From assembly GCA_030141605.1 (NCBI GenBank), contig JAQGDQ010000311.1, forward strand, positions 216,150-280,149: a stretch of DNA of 64,000 nucleotides, in the 5' to 3' direction. The DNA is from Tubiluchus corallicola (lineage: Eukaryota > Priapulida > Priapulimorpha > Priapulimorphida > Tubiluchidae). The notes beneath the pieces are model-generated. The model made no database searches, was not told where the DNA came from, and was given only the letters and a program-made list of their open reading frames with translations. This document shows positions 60,101 to 60,980 of the stretch, piece by piece. A program made the position numbers and the translations under genes. How positions within the stretch are numbered: position 1 is the stretch's first letter; every line of letters starts with the position of its first letter.

Positions 60101-60980
60101 TCATAGCCTTGTTTATTACTTTCTGGCACATACAAATTACTAATAACAAAAATCTGAAGTTAAAGCAAAGTCGGCATGTATGGTATGCATGAATATCCCA
60201 TATTGCCCTATTGTCTTGAAATGTTTACGGATGCATTACAGTTTTGTGAAAACCCGCCTTTGTAAGAAAATGCGTGTGTCGAAGCATGTGTAATACAAAA
60301 GTGAATCAGCTTGTGCTCAATGTGCCATGTATCCAAAAAGAAACTGTGTATCCAACACACCATTTGTCCAAAAGTGTCTGTACGCAATGTTTCGCGTGTC
60401 TGAAAGAATCTGTGGCCAATGTGCCCCGTCCTGTGTGATCTAATCTTTCTCCCTGTTCTTTTTTTGTTCATTCATCCATTCCTTTTTTATTGGGTTCACA
60501 TGACAGTGGGCTTACACAAGCCTTTGCTTCTCTAACCCACTGCAGTACAATTATTCTTTTATGATAACGATAGTGTATGAAACATAATAATTTATTACAG
60601 TACGACGTAATAATTTTGATGTCACTGTGCATTTAACGTCATTATATTGTACTGAATGTGATAATAATAAAAACTTCAAACTTCATGTGAAACATCCATG
60701 TGCAATTTTAAGTATGTCCAATGTACTGTGTGTCTAAATGTTTAGGTGTCAAAGTGTGGCGAAATTGTGCCAAAAAAACCCAGCACCATTTTGCACAACT
60801 AACTACAAAATAACACGACTGTAACGTGTTTTTGTGCAAATGCTTGTAAAAAGAATTTGGTCTTACCCGAAAGACAACATCTTGTGAAGTGGTCTTCTTT
60901 GTGGCGCGGATATCAATGTGTCGCACGGAGCCGCTGACATCCGGGGTGATGTAGATACGCAGTTTATAAGCCTCCAACAT
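975..60980 (-). CDS. MYO9: Class IX unconventional myosin (MYO9-like), 33 coding exons, 3' end outside the window
   Basis: Class IX myosins are single-headed actin motors whose tail carries a C1 finger and a RhoGAP domain, so they move along actin and switch off Rho. Seen here in order: RA-like region (about residues 5-100), motor with GESGSGKT P-loop (231-238), [10 protein letters not shown] switch I (283-292) and DIFGFE switch II (518-523), loop-2 insert (about 707-840), converter, four IQ motifs (about 966-1058), charged tail, and C1 finger (1489-1529). The RA extension before the motor, the long loop 2 and the C1 finger together identify class IX. All 33 exons have GT-AG borders and matching phases, totalling 4,720 nt. 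The last exon ends with one base of a split codon, so coding continues beyond the left edge, where the RhoGAP is expected. Vertebrates have MYO9A and MYO9B; I cannot say whether this is a single pre-duplication copy. Exon borders are read by eye, without transcript support. Confidence 0.93.
1342..2328. repeat. 125-bp tandem repeat, 8 copies
   Basis: Unit starts recur at 1342, 1467, 1592, 1717, 1842, 1967, 2092 and 2217, exactly 125 bp apart. Copies differ by a few substitutions; the outer copies (first and last) share variants such as GCGTCC and GGCAAAACACATTTAG. It sits in intron 32, about 205 bp from the exon 33 acceptor. No coding signal. Confidence 0.97.
2567..4570. repeat. 32-bp minisatellite, about 60 copies, built on the exon 32 splice donor
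   Basis: The basic unit is 32 bp; a shorter 20-bp variant and a 42-bp variant occur. Read on the gene strand, each full unit holds TATAAGTGCTCGAGTAAGTC, which matches the last exon 32 bases and its donor with one base changed. Internal units carry CTCGAG; units at both ends carry TTGAG, as the exon does. Confidence 0.97.
4556..4696 (-). CDS. MYO9: MYO9 exon 32: first half of C1 zinc finger
   Basis: 141 nt. Encodes the first part of a C1 finger: His1489, Cys1502 and Cys1505 (HETCSVC) and Cys1518 (AYKCS). Spacing H-x12-C-x2-C-x12-C is one residue shorter in the third gap than the usual 13. C1 domains bind diacylglycerol or act as folding and targeting modules. The donor GTAAGT after TGCTCAA is the first of about 60 copies in the adjoining 32-bp array. 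Confidence 0.93.
5060..5167 (-). CDS. MYO9: MYO9 exon 31: acidic linker before C1
   Basis: 108 nt; encodes [20 protein letters not shown] and ends [10 protein letters not shown]. Acceptor CTTCAG, donor GTATGG, phase 1 at the end. Confidence 0.88.
5474..5624 (-). CDS. MYO9: MYO9 exon 30: tail
   Basis: 151 nt; encodes [20 protein letters not shown] and ends [13 protein letters not shown], basic before the C1 region. Borders TTTTAG and GTACCA, ends in a split Gly codon. Confidence 0.87.
6300..6610. other. Intron 29 unique sequence
   Basis: AT-rich intron sequence between the exon 30 acceptor region and the 100-bp array. I see no gene, RNA or further repeat here. Confidence 0.5.
6611..6911. repeat. 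100-bp tandem repeat, 3 copies, including the exon 29 end and donor
   Basis: Copies start at 6611, 6711 and 6811. The right-hand end of each (CCATTATCGTGTTA on the plus strand) equals the last 13 bases of exon 29 plus its donor. Copy 1 has a mutated donor (GTTAAT); copies 2 and 3 keep GTTAGT. Confidence 0.95.
6899..7112 (-). CDS. MYO9: MYO9 exon 29: basic/Ser tail; donor duplicated in a tandem array
   Basis: 214 nt; encodes [36 protein letters not shown] and ends [11 protein letters not shown]. The only donor giving the phase needed by exon 30 is GTTAGT after ATAATG. The last 13 exon bases and this donor belong to a 100-bp unit repeated three times (6611-6911). Confidence 0.83.
7251..7406 (-). 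CDS. MYO9: MYO9 exon 28: tail helix
   Basis: 156 nt; begins [20 protein letters not shown] and continues [12 protein letters not shown], a short charged helix, then a His-rich turn and TEDMSKKLL. Borders TTTTTAG and GTGAGT. Confidence 0.87.
7708..7857. repeat. About 78-bp direct duplication in intron 27
   Basis: The string TTAAATCTCCCGCAATA and the following GCGCC(A/G)TTACATGAC recur about 80 bp apart with a few changes. A related inverted piece, CGCGGGAGTTTAAAT, occurs near 8141, so these may be ends of a worn DNA transposon. That is inference. Confidence 0.6.
8773..8941 (-). CDS. MYO9: MYO9 exon 27: Ser-rich tail
   Basis: 169 nt; encodes [20 protein letters not shown] and ends [12 protein letters not shown]. 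Likely disordered, with several possible phosphorylation sites (inference). Borders GTTAG and GTGAGT, phases consistent. Confidence 0.86.
9700..10260. repeat. 22-bp minisatellite, about 25 copies (TGACCTTCAAGTGTATGTTACT)
   Basis: The unit is TGACCTTCAAGTGTATGTTA plus CT, with 21-bp variants lacking one T and occasional GGG or TAG changes. It lies in intron 26, about 130 bp downstream of the exon 26 donor. On the gene strand each unit holds TGAAGGTCA, the extended nuclear-receptor half-site pattern. Confidence 0.95.
10397..10558 (-). CDS. MYO9: MYO9 exon 26: tail
   Basis: 162 nt; encodes [20 protein letters not shown], a Pro-rich stretch and ends [10 protein letters not shown]. No domain recognised. 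Donor GTAAGT. A 22-bp tandem array begins about 130 bp downstream of the donor. Confidence 0.85.
10942..11008 (-). CDS. MYO9: MYO9 exon 25: small tail exon (predicted)
   Basis: 67 nt; encodes [20 protein letters not shown] plus RR. Placed because exon 24 ends at phase 0 and exon 26 begins with two bases of a split codon; this piece fits both. The donor is a weak GTTTAC, so the 3' border is the least certain in the gene. Confidence 0.68.
11157..11704 (+). mobile_element. MITE family A, copy 1 (548 bp) with imperfect terminal inverted repeats
   Basis: Starts AGGAAAACCGGATGATTGT and ends ACAATCGTCCGGCCTTCC, so the termini are imperfect inverted repeats of about 24 bp. A second copy lies inverted at 37724-38264. 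No transposase frame. The left flank is TTTAA; a clean target duplication is not visible. Confidence 0.8.
12074..12287 (-). CDS. MYO9: MYO9 exon 24: tail, Glu/Lys-rich helix
   Basis: 214 nt; encodes [20 protein letters not shown] and a charged helical run [20 protein letters not shown], possibly a short coiled coil or single alpha-helix after the IQ motifs, then a Pro/Gly segment. Borders CTTACAG and GTATTG. Confidence 0.9.
12288..12879. other. Intron 23, first part
   Basis: No gene or repeat recognised beyond short AT-rich runs. Confidence 0.45.
12880..12960. repeat. Short direct duplication in intron 23
   Basis: The segment GAAAGCAGAGTAAAAACAGC followed by AGCAAAC occurs twice, about 42 bp apart. 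No other signal in this part of intron 23. Confidence 0.75.
13402..14255. mobile_element. Pogo/mariner-like non-autonomous element (about 850 bp)
   Basis: Left end TACAGTAGGTGCCGATTAAT and right end AATAAACGGCACCTACTGTA are inverted repeats of about 24 bp. TA at both ends fits the TA target duplication of the Tc1/mariner/pogo superfamily. The inside is AT-rich with no intact transposase. Confidence 0.8.
14512..14690 (-). CDS. MYO9: MYO9 exon 23: IQ motifs 2-4
   Basis: 179 nt. Completes IQ 2 ([18 protein letters not shown]), then IQ 3 ([17 protein letters not shown]) and IQ 4 ([13 protein letters not shown]). Donor GTATGT was chosen over nearby GTs because it leaves the phase required by exon 24. 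Confidence 0.92.
15295..15444 (-). CDS. MYO9: MYO9 exon 22: end of converter and IQ motif 1
   Basis: 150 nt; starts [18 protein letters not shown] and contains IQ-type motif [19 protein letters not shown], then AAVTLQ, which begins the second IQ motif. IQ motifs bind calmodulin or light chains. Donor GTTAGA, phase 0. Confidence 0.94.
15884..16006 (-). CDS. MYO9: MYO9 exon 21: converter
   Basis: 123 nt; encodes [14 protein letters not shown] and ends [14 protein letters not shown], the converter with the usual F...Y..L.P and ....YQ.G.TK motifs. Phase 0 at both ends, donor GTAACA. Confidence 0.95.
16860..16950 (-). mobile_element. Single terminus of a pogo-like element
   Basis: Ends TCGTTAAGCGAGGATGCACT then GTA; on the minus strand this reads TACAGTGCATCCTCGCTTAA, the style of pogo/Tigger termini. 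I could not find the opposite end, so the element is truncated or rearranged. Confidence 0.4.
17020..17130 (-). CDS. MYO9: MYO9 exon 20: SH1/SH2 helices
   Basis: 111 nt; encodes [20 protein letters not shown] then [26 protein letters not shown] is the SH1-helix signature of unconventional myosins. Phase 0 at both ends, donor GTGAGA. Confidence 0.97.
17519..17543. repeat. (TA)n microsatellite
   Basis: About 12 TA units in intron 19. Confidence 0.9.
17825..17905 (-). CDS. MYO9: MYO9 exon 19: SH helix region
   Basis: 81 nt; encodes [20 protein letters not shown] and IRSNVEK, the conserved LM..L....P.FVRCI..N segment. Phase 0 at both ends, borders TTGCAG and GTATGA. Confidence 0.97.
18431..18710 (-). 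pseudogene. LINE reverse-transcriptase C-terminus remnant
   Basis: On the minus strand the end reads [20 protein letters not shown] followed by HLFKQYFDV and a stop, typical of the C-terminus of CR1/L2-type non-LTR retrotransposon ORF2. Upstream, broken by stops, are pieces such as [15 protein letters not shown] and [17 protein letters not shown]. The 3' side continues with TACAGCGCCTTTGAAA and an A-rich tail down to about 18290. Confidence 0.8.
19264..19356 (-). CDS. MYO9: MYO9 exon 18: end of loop 2
   Basis: 93 nt, phase 0 at both ends. Contains a basic stretch [15 protein letters not shown], where the motor resumes (xVxxQFxxSLxxLM). Donor GTGAGT. Confidence 0.92.
19487..19526 (-). CDS. 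MYO9: MYO9 exon 17: 40-nt microexon in loop 2
   Basis: Encodes [13 protein letters not shown] after completing a Met codon. I looked for it because exon 16 ends at phase 2 while exon 18 starts at phase 0. It fits both phases and matches the RNKxFKxKP segment known at this place in class IX myosins. Acceptor TTTAG, donor GTAAAA. Confidence 0.87.
20126..20660 (-). mobile_element. Tigger/pogo-like transposon relic (535 bp)
   Basis: Ends TACAGTGATACCTCGAGATA and AAGTCGAGGTTCTACTGTA are inverted repeats sharing TACAGTnnnACCTCGA, with TA at each end. Inside, on the minus strand (about 20282-20399), a frame encodes [20 protein letters not shown] followed by YKRNPSTI, resembling the N-terminal helix-turn-helix of Tigger/CENP-B-type transposases. 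The rest of the transposase is missing. Confidence 0.82.
21290..21454 (-). CDS. MYO9: MYO9 exon 16: loop-2 insert
   Basis: 165 nt, symmetric phase. Begins [15 protein letters not shown] and ends [14 protein letters not shown], where VFAKANKII aligns with the LLERAHGI-like helix near the end of class IX loop 2. Acceptor TTTCAG, donor GTATGC. Confidence 0.87.
21958..22005 (-). CDS. MYO9: MYO9 exon 15: small loop-2 exon
   Basis: 48 nt; encodes [15 protein letters not shown] between split codons. Acceptor TTTCCAG, donor GTAAGT. It starts and ends in the same phase, so it could be skipped without a frameshift. Function within loop 2 unknown. Confidence 0.82.
22586..22652 (-). CDS. MYO9: MYO9 exon 14: loop-2 insert, basic
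   Basis: 67 nt; encodes [20 protein letters not shown], strongly basic and Ser-rich, as expected for the actin-binding loop 2. RRGS and RRQKT could be kinase sites, which is inference. Borders TTTTAG and GTATGT; phases match exons 13 and 15. Confidence 0.85.
22653..23176. other. Intron 13, no feature recognised
   Basis: About 520 bp of AT-rich sequence; a G-rich run GGGGGAGGGGGAG occurs at about 23083. Confidence 0.45.
23177..23275 (-). CDS. MYO9: MYO9 exon 13: start of loop-2 insert
   Basis: 99 nt; encodes [20 protein letters not shown] and [11 protein letters not shown]. The [14 protein letters not shown] segment is typical of class IX and precedes its long loop 2. Donor GTGAGA, split Gly codon. 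Confidence 0.95.
23276..24193. other. Intron 12, no feature recognised
   Basis: About 0.9 kb of AT-rich sequence with only short open frames. Confidence 0.45.
24194..24284 (-). CDS. MYO9: MYO9 exon 12: lower 50K
   Basis: 91 nt; encodes [20 protein letters not shown] and [10 protein letters not shown], the segment leading to loop 2. DFREKN with RPDVV is characteristic of class IX. Donor GTATGT, one base of a split Gly codon. Confidence 0.95.
24331..24462 (-). mobile_element. LINE 3' end with conserved hairpin and (TTA)n tail
   Basis: On the minus strand: stem GGGATGGCAGACTAGATGAC, then GGTCTTTCACCATCCC, followed by an AT-rich stretch and an ATT-repeat tail. It shares this design with the copies at 39150, 40752 and 47571. 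Confidence 0.7.
24714..24899 (+). pseudogene. Possible LINE ORF2 C-terminal fragment
   Basis: The frame ends [20 protein letters not shown] then [15 protein letters not shown] and a stop. The pattern (FL..WN.L......F..F..R...HL) resembles the last residues of non-LTR retrotransposon reverse transcriptases. It is short and alone, so the call is tentative. It is antisense to MYO9 in intron 11. Confidence 0.45.
25220..25822 (+). mobile_element. TTAA-flanked non-autonomous element, copy 1 (603 bp)
   Basis: Begins AGCAAAACCAGATCC and ends ATCCTGTCTTCCT, with TTAA directly on both sides (25216-25219 and 25823-25826). TTAA target duplication is the hallmark of piggyBac-type transposition. The termini are weak inverted repeats. 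A second copy lies at 54636. No transposase. Confidence 0.72.
25855..26164. mobile_element. hAT-like MITE (310 bp) with 8-bp target duplication
   Basis: Starts CAGTGGTTCCCAAAGT and ends AGTTTGGAAACCACTG, inverted repeats of hAT type. CTTTAGTG flanks it on both sides (25847-25854 and 26165-26172), a perfect 8-bp target duplication. It sits just beyond the TTAA element. Confidence 0.92.
26549..27208. repeat. 83-bp tandem repeat, 8 copies
   Basis: Unit begins AAAGTACAATAATAGCTTAT and ends CAGCATACATTATT; copies are 82-84 bp long and differ by few bases. The array ends 33 bp downstream of the exon 11 donor. Confidence 0.96.
27241..27382 (-). CDS. MYO9: MYO9 exon 11: lower 50K
   Basis: 142 nt; completes Ser, then [14 protein letters not shown] and [15 protein letters not shown], the conserved lower-50K strand FxIxHYAGxVxY. 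Donor GTATGT at phase 0. An 83-bp tandem array starts 33 bp downstream of the donor. Confidence 0.96.
27809..28495. mobile_element. hAT-like non-autonomous element (687 bp)
   Basis: Starts CGGGGATGGTACTGAAAC and ends GTTTCAGTAACAACCCTG, imperfect inverted repeats. The flanks GGTGGAAC and GGTGAAAC match at 7 of 8 bases, a hAT-length target duplication. The subterminal regions repeat TTTCGGTTT-like motifs. No transposase frame. Confidence 0.8.
29122..29624. mobile_element. Tigger/pogo-like MITE (503 bp)
   Basis: Ends TACAGTAGTACCTCTGTTCT and GGAGGTATGACTGTA are inverted repeats with the same TACAGTnnTACCTC start as the element at 20126, with TA on each side. A GC-rich block near 29450-29510 has no counterpart elsewhere in the window. 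Confidence 0.82.
29967..30223 (-). CDS. MYO9: MYO9 exon 10: switch II and relay helix
   Basis: 257 nt; encodes [20 protein letters not shown], where DIFGFE is switch II (residues 518-523), then the relay segment [17 protein letters not shown] and LIALLDEEC. Acceptor TTTTAG, donor GTAAAA, split Ser codon. Confidence 0.97.
30703..31311. repeat. 47-bp tandem repeat, about 13 copies
   Basis: Unit contains CTCTGCTTTAATATTAGTAC and AACAATGTTCTACAATACAA. Spacing is 47 bp. It lies in intron 9, about 75 bp downstream of the exon 9 donor. Confidence 0.96.
31387..31506 (-). CDS. MYO9: MYO9 exon 9: motor helix before switch II
   Basis: 120 nt; encodes [20 protein letters not shown] followed by LNHAL, the conserved A.RD..AK.LY..LF.W helix. 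Phase 0 at both ends, donor GTGAGT. A 47-bp tandem array starts 75 bp downstream of the donor. Confidence 0.95.
31507..32820. other. Intron 8, no feature recognised
   Basis: AT-rich sequence of about 1.3 kb with only short open frames. I see no domain, RNA or repeat I can support. Confidence 0.5.
32821..32910 (-). CDS. MYO9: MYO9 exon 8: motor
   Basis: 90 nt; encodes [20 protein letters not shown] and ends FNMSE. It corresponds to the segment of myosin heads that reads L...ALT.R.....E. Phase 0 at both ends, donor GTAAGA. Confidence 0.92.
33468..34020. repeat. About 145-bp tandem repeat, 4 copies, abutting the exon 7 donor
   Basis: The marker TTCTCCTGAAAATAATTAGT recurs near 33468, 33624, 33768 and 33913; copies contain TTCTTTCGAATCTA and GAGCGATATATAAAG. 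The last, shortened copy stops directly at the donor GTATTC of exon 7. Confidence 0.93.
34026..34109 (-). CDS. MYO9: MYO9 exon 7: motor
   Basis: 84 nt, 28 codons from [11 protein letters not shown] to VISNTLK, matching the variable segment after the LHIGNI helix. Phase 0 at both ends, acceptor CTTACAG, donor GTATTC. A roughly 145-bp tandem array runs right up to this donor. Confidence 0.88.
34429..34486 (-). CDS. MYO9: MYO9 exon 6: LHIGNI helix of motor
   Basis: 58 nt; encodes [19 protein letters not shown], the conserved upper-50K helix. Acceptor TTTCAG completes the split Arg from exon 5. Donor GTATGA, phase 0. Confidence 0.94.
34487..36029. other. Intron 5, no feature recognised
   Basis: About 1.5 kb of AT-rich intron. 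Short open frames only; no repeat copy found elsewhere in the window. Confidence 0.5.
36030..36130 (-). CDS. MYO9: MYO9 exon 5: motor, upper 50K
   Basis: 101 nt; encodes [15 protein letters not shown] and [12 protein letters not shown]. It joins directly to YLNQ of exon 4 at phase 0, as in most myosin classes, without the extra residues I recall for vertebrate MYO9 at this point. Donor GTAGGA, split Arg codon. Confidence 0.93.
37724..38264 (-). mobile_element. MITE family A, copy 2 (about 541 bp), inverted to copy 1
   Basis: Matches the copy at 11157-11704 over its full length in the opposite orientation, for example GGCGCCGCTGCCAATCTTAG against the complement of CTAAGACTGGCAGCGGCGCC. It lies in intron 4 of MYO9 while copy 1 lies in intron 24. 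Confidence 0.8.
39077..39100. repeat. (TA)n microsatellite
   Basis: About 11 TA units in intron 4, just before a LINE 3' end. Confidence 0.9.
39150..39251 (+). mobile_element. LINE 3' end (partial hairpin)
   Basis: Contains GGGGCAGCTGACCAAGTGAC and ATAGGTCTTTCGATG, matching the hairpin family, but the 3' half of the stem is lost. Ends AAATAAAATTGAATTGAATT. Confidence 0.65.
39326..39565 (+). pseudogene. Unrecognised coding remnant, 79 codons, likely transposon-derived
   Basis: An open frame reads [20 protein letters not shown], then [20 protein letters not shown] and ends TIRDFYAKI with a stop. Its composition is protein-like, with no start codon near its upstream stop. I cannot name the family. 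Position in intron 4, antisense to MYO9 and next to a LINE tail, suggests a transposon fragment. Confidence 0.45.
39731..39945. repeat. About 71-bp tandem repeat, 3 copies
   Basis: Unit contains GTTAAAAAACTATAAAAAAT, ACAATTTGCATAC and GACACCCTGTATATA. It lies in intron 4, 76 bp downstream of the exon 4 donor. Confidence 0.93.
40021..40183 (-). CDS. MYO9: MYO9 exon 4: upper 50K segment
   Basis: 163 nt; encodes [15 protein letters not shown] and then [16 protein letters not shown], among the most conserved stretches of myosin heads. Ends HYLNQ at phase 0, donor GTAGGC. A 71-bp tandem array lies 76 bp downstream of the donor. Confidence 0.96.
40752..40883 (+). mobile_element. LINE 3' end with conserved hairpin and (ATT)n tail
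   Basis: Stem AAAGGGCAGC pairs with GCTGCCCTTT around GACTAGATGACCAATTGGTC. It is followed by an AT-rich stretch, AATAAAAAGATT and an ATT-repeat tail. The body of the element is missing (5'-truncated). Confidence 0.75.
41246..41370 (+). mobile_element. LINE-like 3' end with a different hairpin
   Basis: GAAGGGTGGT pairs with ACCACCCTGTC around a 26-base loop ending CGGACTTTTC, followed by an AT-rich part ending GAGAGAAATAAATTATTCTG. Same layout as the other LINE tails, different stem sequence. Confidence 0.5.
42760..43115. mobile_element. DNA-transposon-like repeat (356 bp) next to exon 3
   Basis: Starts CAGGGTTCCCACAG and ends ATGCGAACCCTG, short inverted termini. Inside are several TTTCCCTGA and TTTCCATGAC motifs. 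No clear target duplication. It ends 23 bp from the exon 3 donor. Confidence 0.65.
43138..43232 (-). CDS. MYO9: MYO9 exon 3: switch I
   Basis: 95 nt encoding [19 protein letters not shown] and on to HG. This is the myosin switch-I loop, which contacts the nucleotide phosphate. Acceptor TTTTTTTAG, donor GTACGT; it ends in a split Gly codon completed by exon 4. A 356-bp transposon-like repeat ends only 23 bp from the donor side. Found by searching for the expected motif between exons 2 and 4. Confidence 0.95.
44590..44829 (+). pseudogene. LINE ORF2 C-terminal fragment
   Basis: An open frame reads [20 protein letters not shown], then [18 protein letters not shown] and ends [14 protein letters not shown] with a stop. 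The F..RVV..WN.LP-like pattern is typical of the end of non-LTR retrotransposon reverse transcriptase. Cut by a stop upstream. It is antisense to MYO9 in intron 2. Confidence 0.75.
46007..46591. mobile_element. MITE with 24-bp termini and repeated subterminal motif (585 bp)
   Basis: Starts AGGTTTTACACGTCAAATGT and ends ACATTTGACATGTAAAACCT. The motif TCAAATGT(A/G)GAC or its complement occurs about five times near each end, in inverted order between the ends. No transposase, no clear target duplication. Confidence 0.8.
47571..47742 (+). mobile_element. LINE 3' end with conserved hairpin
   Basis: AAAGGATAGC pairs with GCTATCCTTT around AGACTAGGTGACTTTATAGT, followed by an AT-rich part ending GAGATAAATAAATTAAAAAT. 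Confidence 0.7.
47743..51065. other. Intron 2, middle part
   Basis: Mostly unique AT-rich sequence. It includes a C-rich run at 47811-47831 and an A-rich tail GAAATAAATAAAATAAAAAA at about 50249 that could end an old retroelement. Short frames here (for example 48402-48653) show no recognisable domain. Confidence 0.4.
51066..51110. repeat. (TTA)n microsatellite
   Basis: About 15 ATT/TTA units in intron 2. Confidence 0.95.
51880..52150. repeat. Dispersed repeat, copy 1
   Basis: Shares with 63745-64000 the string GTCCACCAGTTACGTCAT, plus TTAGTTTAAGCAG and AATGGCGG(A/C)TACCAC in the same order. The copies are diverged. Class of element unknown. Confidence 0.7.
52772..52836. repeat. 65-bp segment duplicated at 54577
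   Basis: CCATTATGGAAAGGCTATGC onwards to CTTAAAGCAAAACC matches 54577-54644 almost exactly. In the second copy the TTAA element follows; here it does not. Confidence 0.85.
52976..53535. repeat. 92-bp tandem repeat, 6 copies
   Basis: Unit contains GGCATGTGAAAAAAGGTTTA, TCTTCGAATAAGTTACAA and GCACCCTGTGTATGCATACA. It lies in the middle of intron 2, away from any exon. Confidence 0.95.
54286..54343. repeat. 27-bp direct duplication
   Basis: ACAGTTAACCTTTGACCTGC followed by AGTAAC occurs twice in a row. A second small repeat, GAGGTACACTGAAATAAATG, follows at 54480-54560 in about three copies. Confidence 0.8.
54636..55227 (+). mobile_element. TTAA-flanked non-autonomous element, copy 2 (about 590 bp)
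   Basis: Begins AGCAAAACCGGATGC after TTAA and ends ATCCTGTCTTCC close to a TTAA. Aligns along its length with 25220-25822, including GTGCAACACGCTCG and TTAATTAAGTTTTTAATCTA. Confidence 0.72.
55893..56597 (-). CDS. MYO9: MYO9 exon 2: rest of RA domain, motor N-terminus and P-loop
   Basis: The largest exon here, 705 nt, residues 39-273. It completes the RA-like domain (to about residue 85) and enters the motor. [15 protein letters not shown] is the typical myosin beta-strand, and GESGSGKT at 231-238 is the ATP-binding P-loop. It ends GAGPVLE just before the switch-I exon. Acceptor TTTCAG, donor GTGAGT, both phase 0. Confidence 0.96.
56705..57815. repeat. 79-bp tandem repeat, 14 copies
   Basis: Unit contains CATATGTATATTACTTTAGA, TCCTAGTTTCCAACAATCTT and TTTACAATAAACAAACAA. 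Exact 79-bp spacing over most of the array. It lies in intron 1, about 110 bp upstream of the exon 2 acceptor. Confidence 0.96.
58559..58690. repeat. 67-bp direct duplication
   Basis: GGCCTGGCTGAATGAGCAGT and following bases to GGACTCGTTT are repeated with few changes. Confidence 0.85.
59060..59205. repeat. About 57-bp tandem repeat, 2.5 copies
   Basis: CCAAACGTATGTTAATGCCA and ACAGTTACAGTTAATTAGTT recur two to three times. Confidence 0.85.
60429..60672 (+). mobile_element. Retroelement 3' end, copy 1
   Basis: Begins CTGTGTGATCTAATCTTTCT, holds a stem (AGTGGGCTTACACAAGCC ... CCCACTGCAG) and ends GAATGTGATAATAATAAAAA. Closely matches 62380-62634. The hairpin followed by an AT-rich tail resembles the other LINE 3' ends here. 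Confidence 0.7.
60867..60980 (-). CDS. MYO9: MYO9 exon 1: start codon and first half of RA domain
   Basis: Encodes residues 1-38, beginning [14 protein letters not shown]. The ATG at 60980-60978 has A at -3, and an in-frame TAA lies seven codons upstream, so an in-frame start further 5' would need another spliced exon. Donor GTAAGA follows, phase 0. The beta-strand-like LRIY start resembles the RA/ubiquitin-like fold at the N-terminus of class IX myosins. An out-of-frame ATG lies 17 bases upstream. Confidence 0.85.

Larger units (their letters stand above)
57816..60428. other. Intron 1, middle part
   Basis: Apart from the two small duplications at 58559 and 59060, I see no gene or mobile element in this stretch. 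Confidence 0.4.
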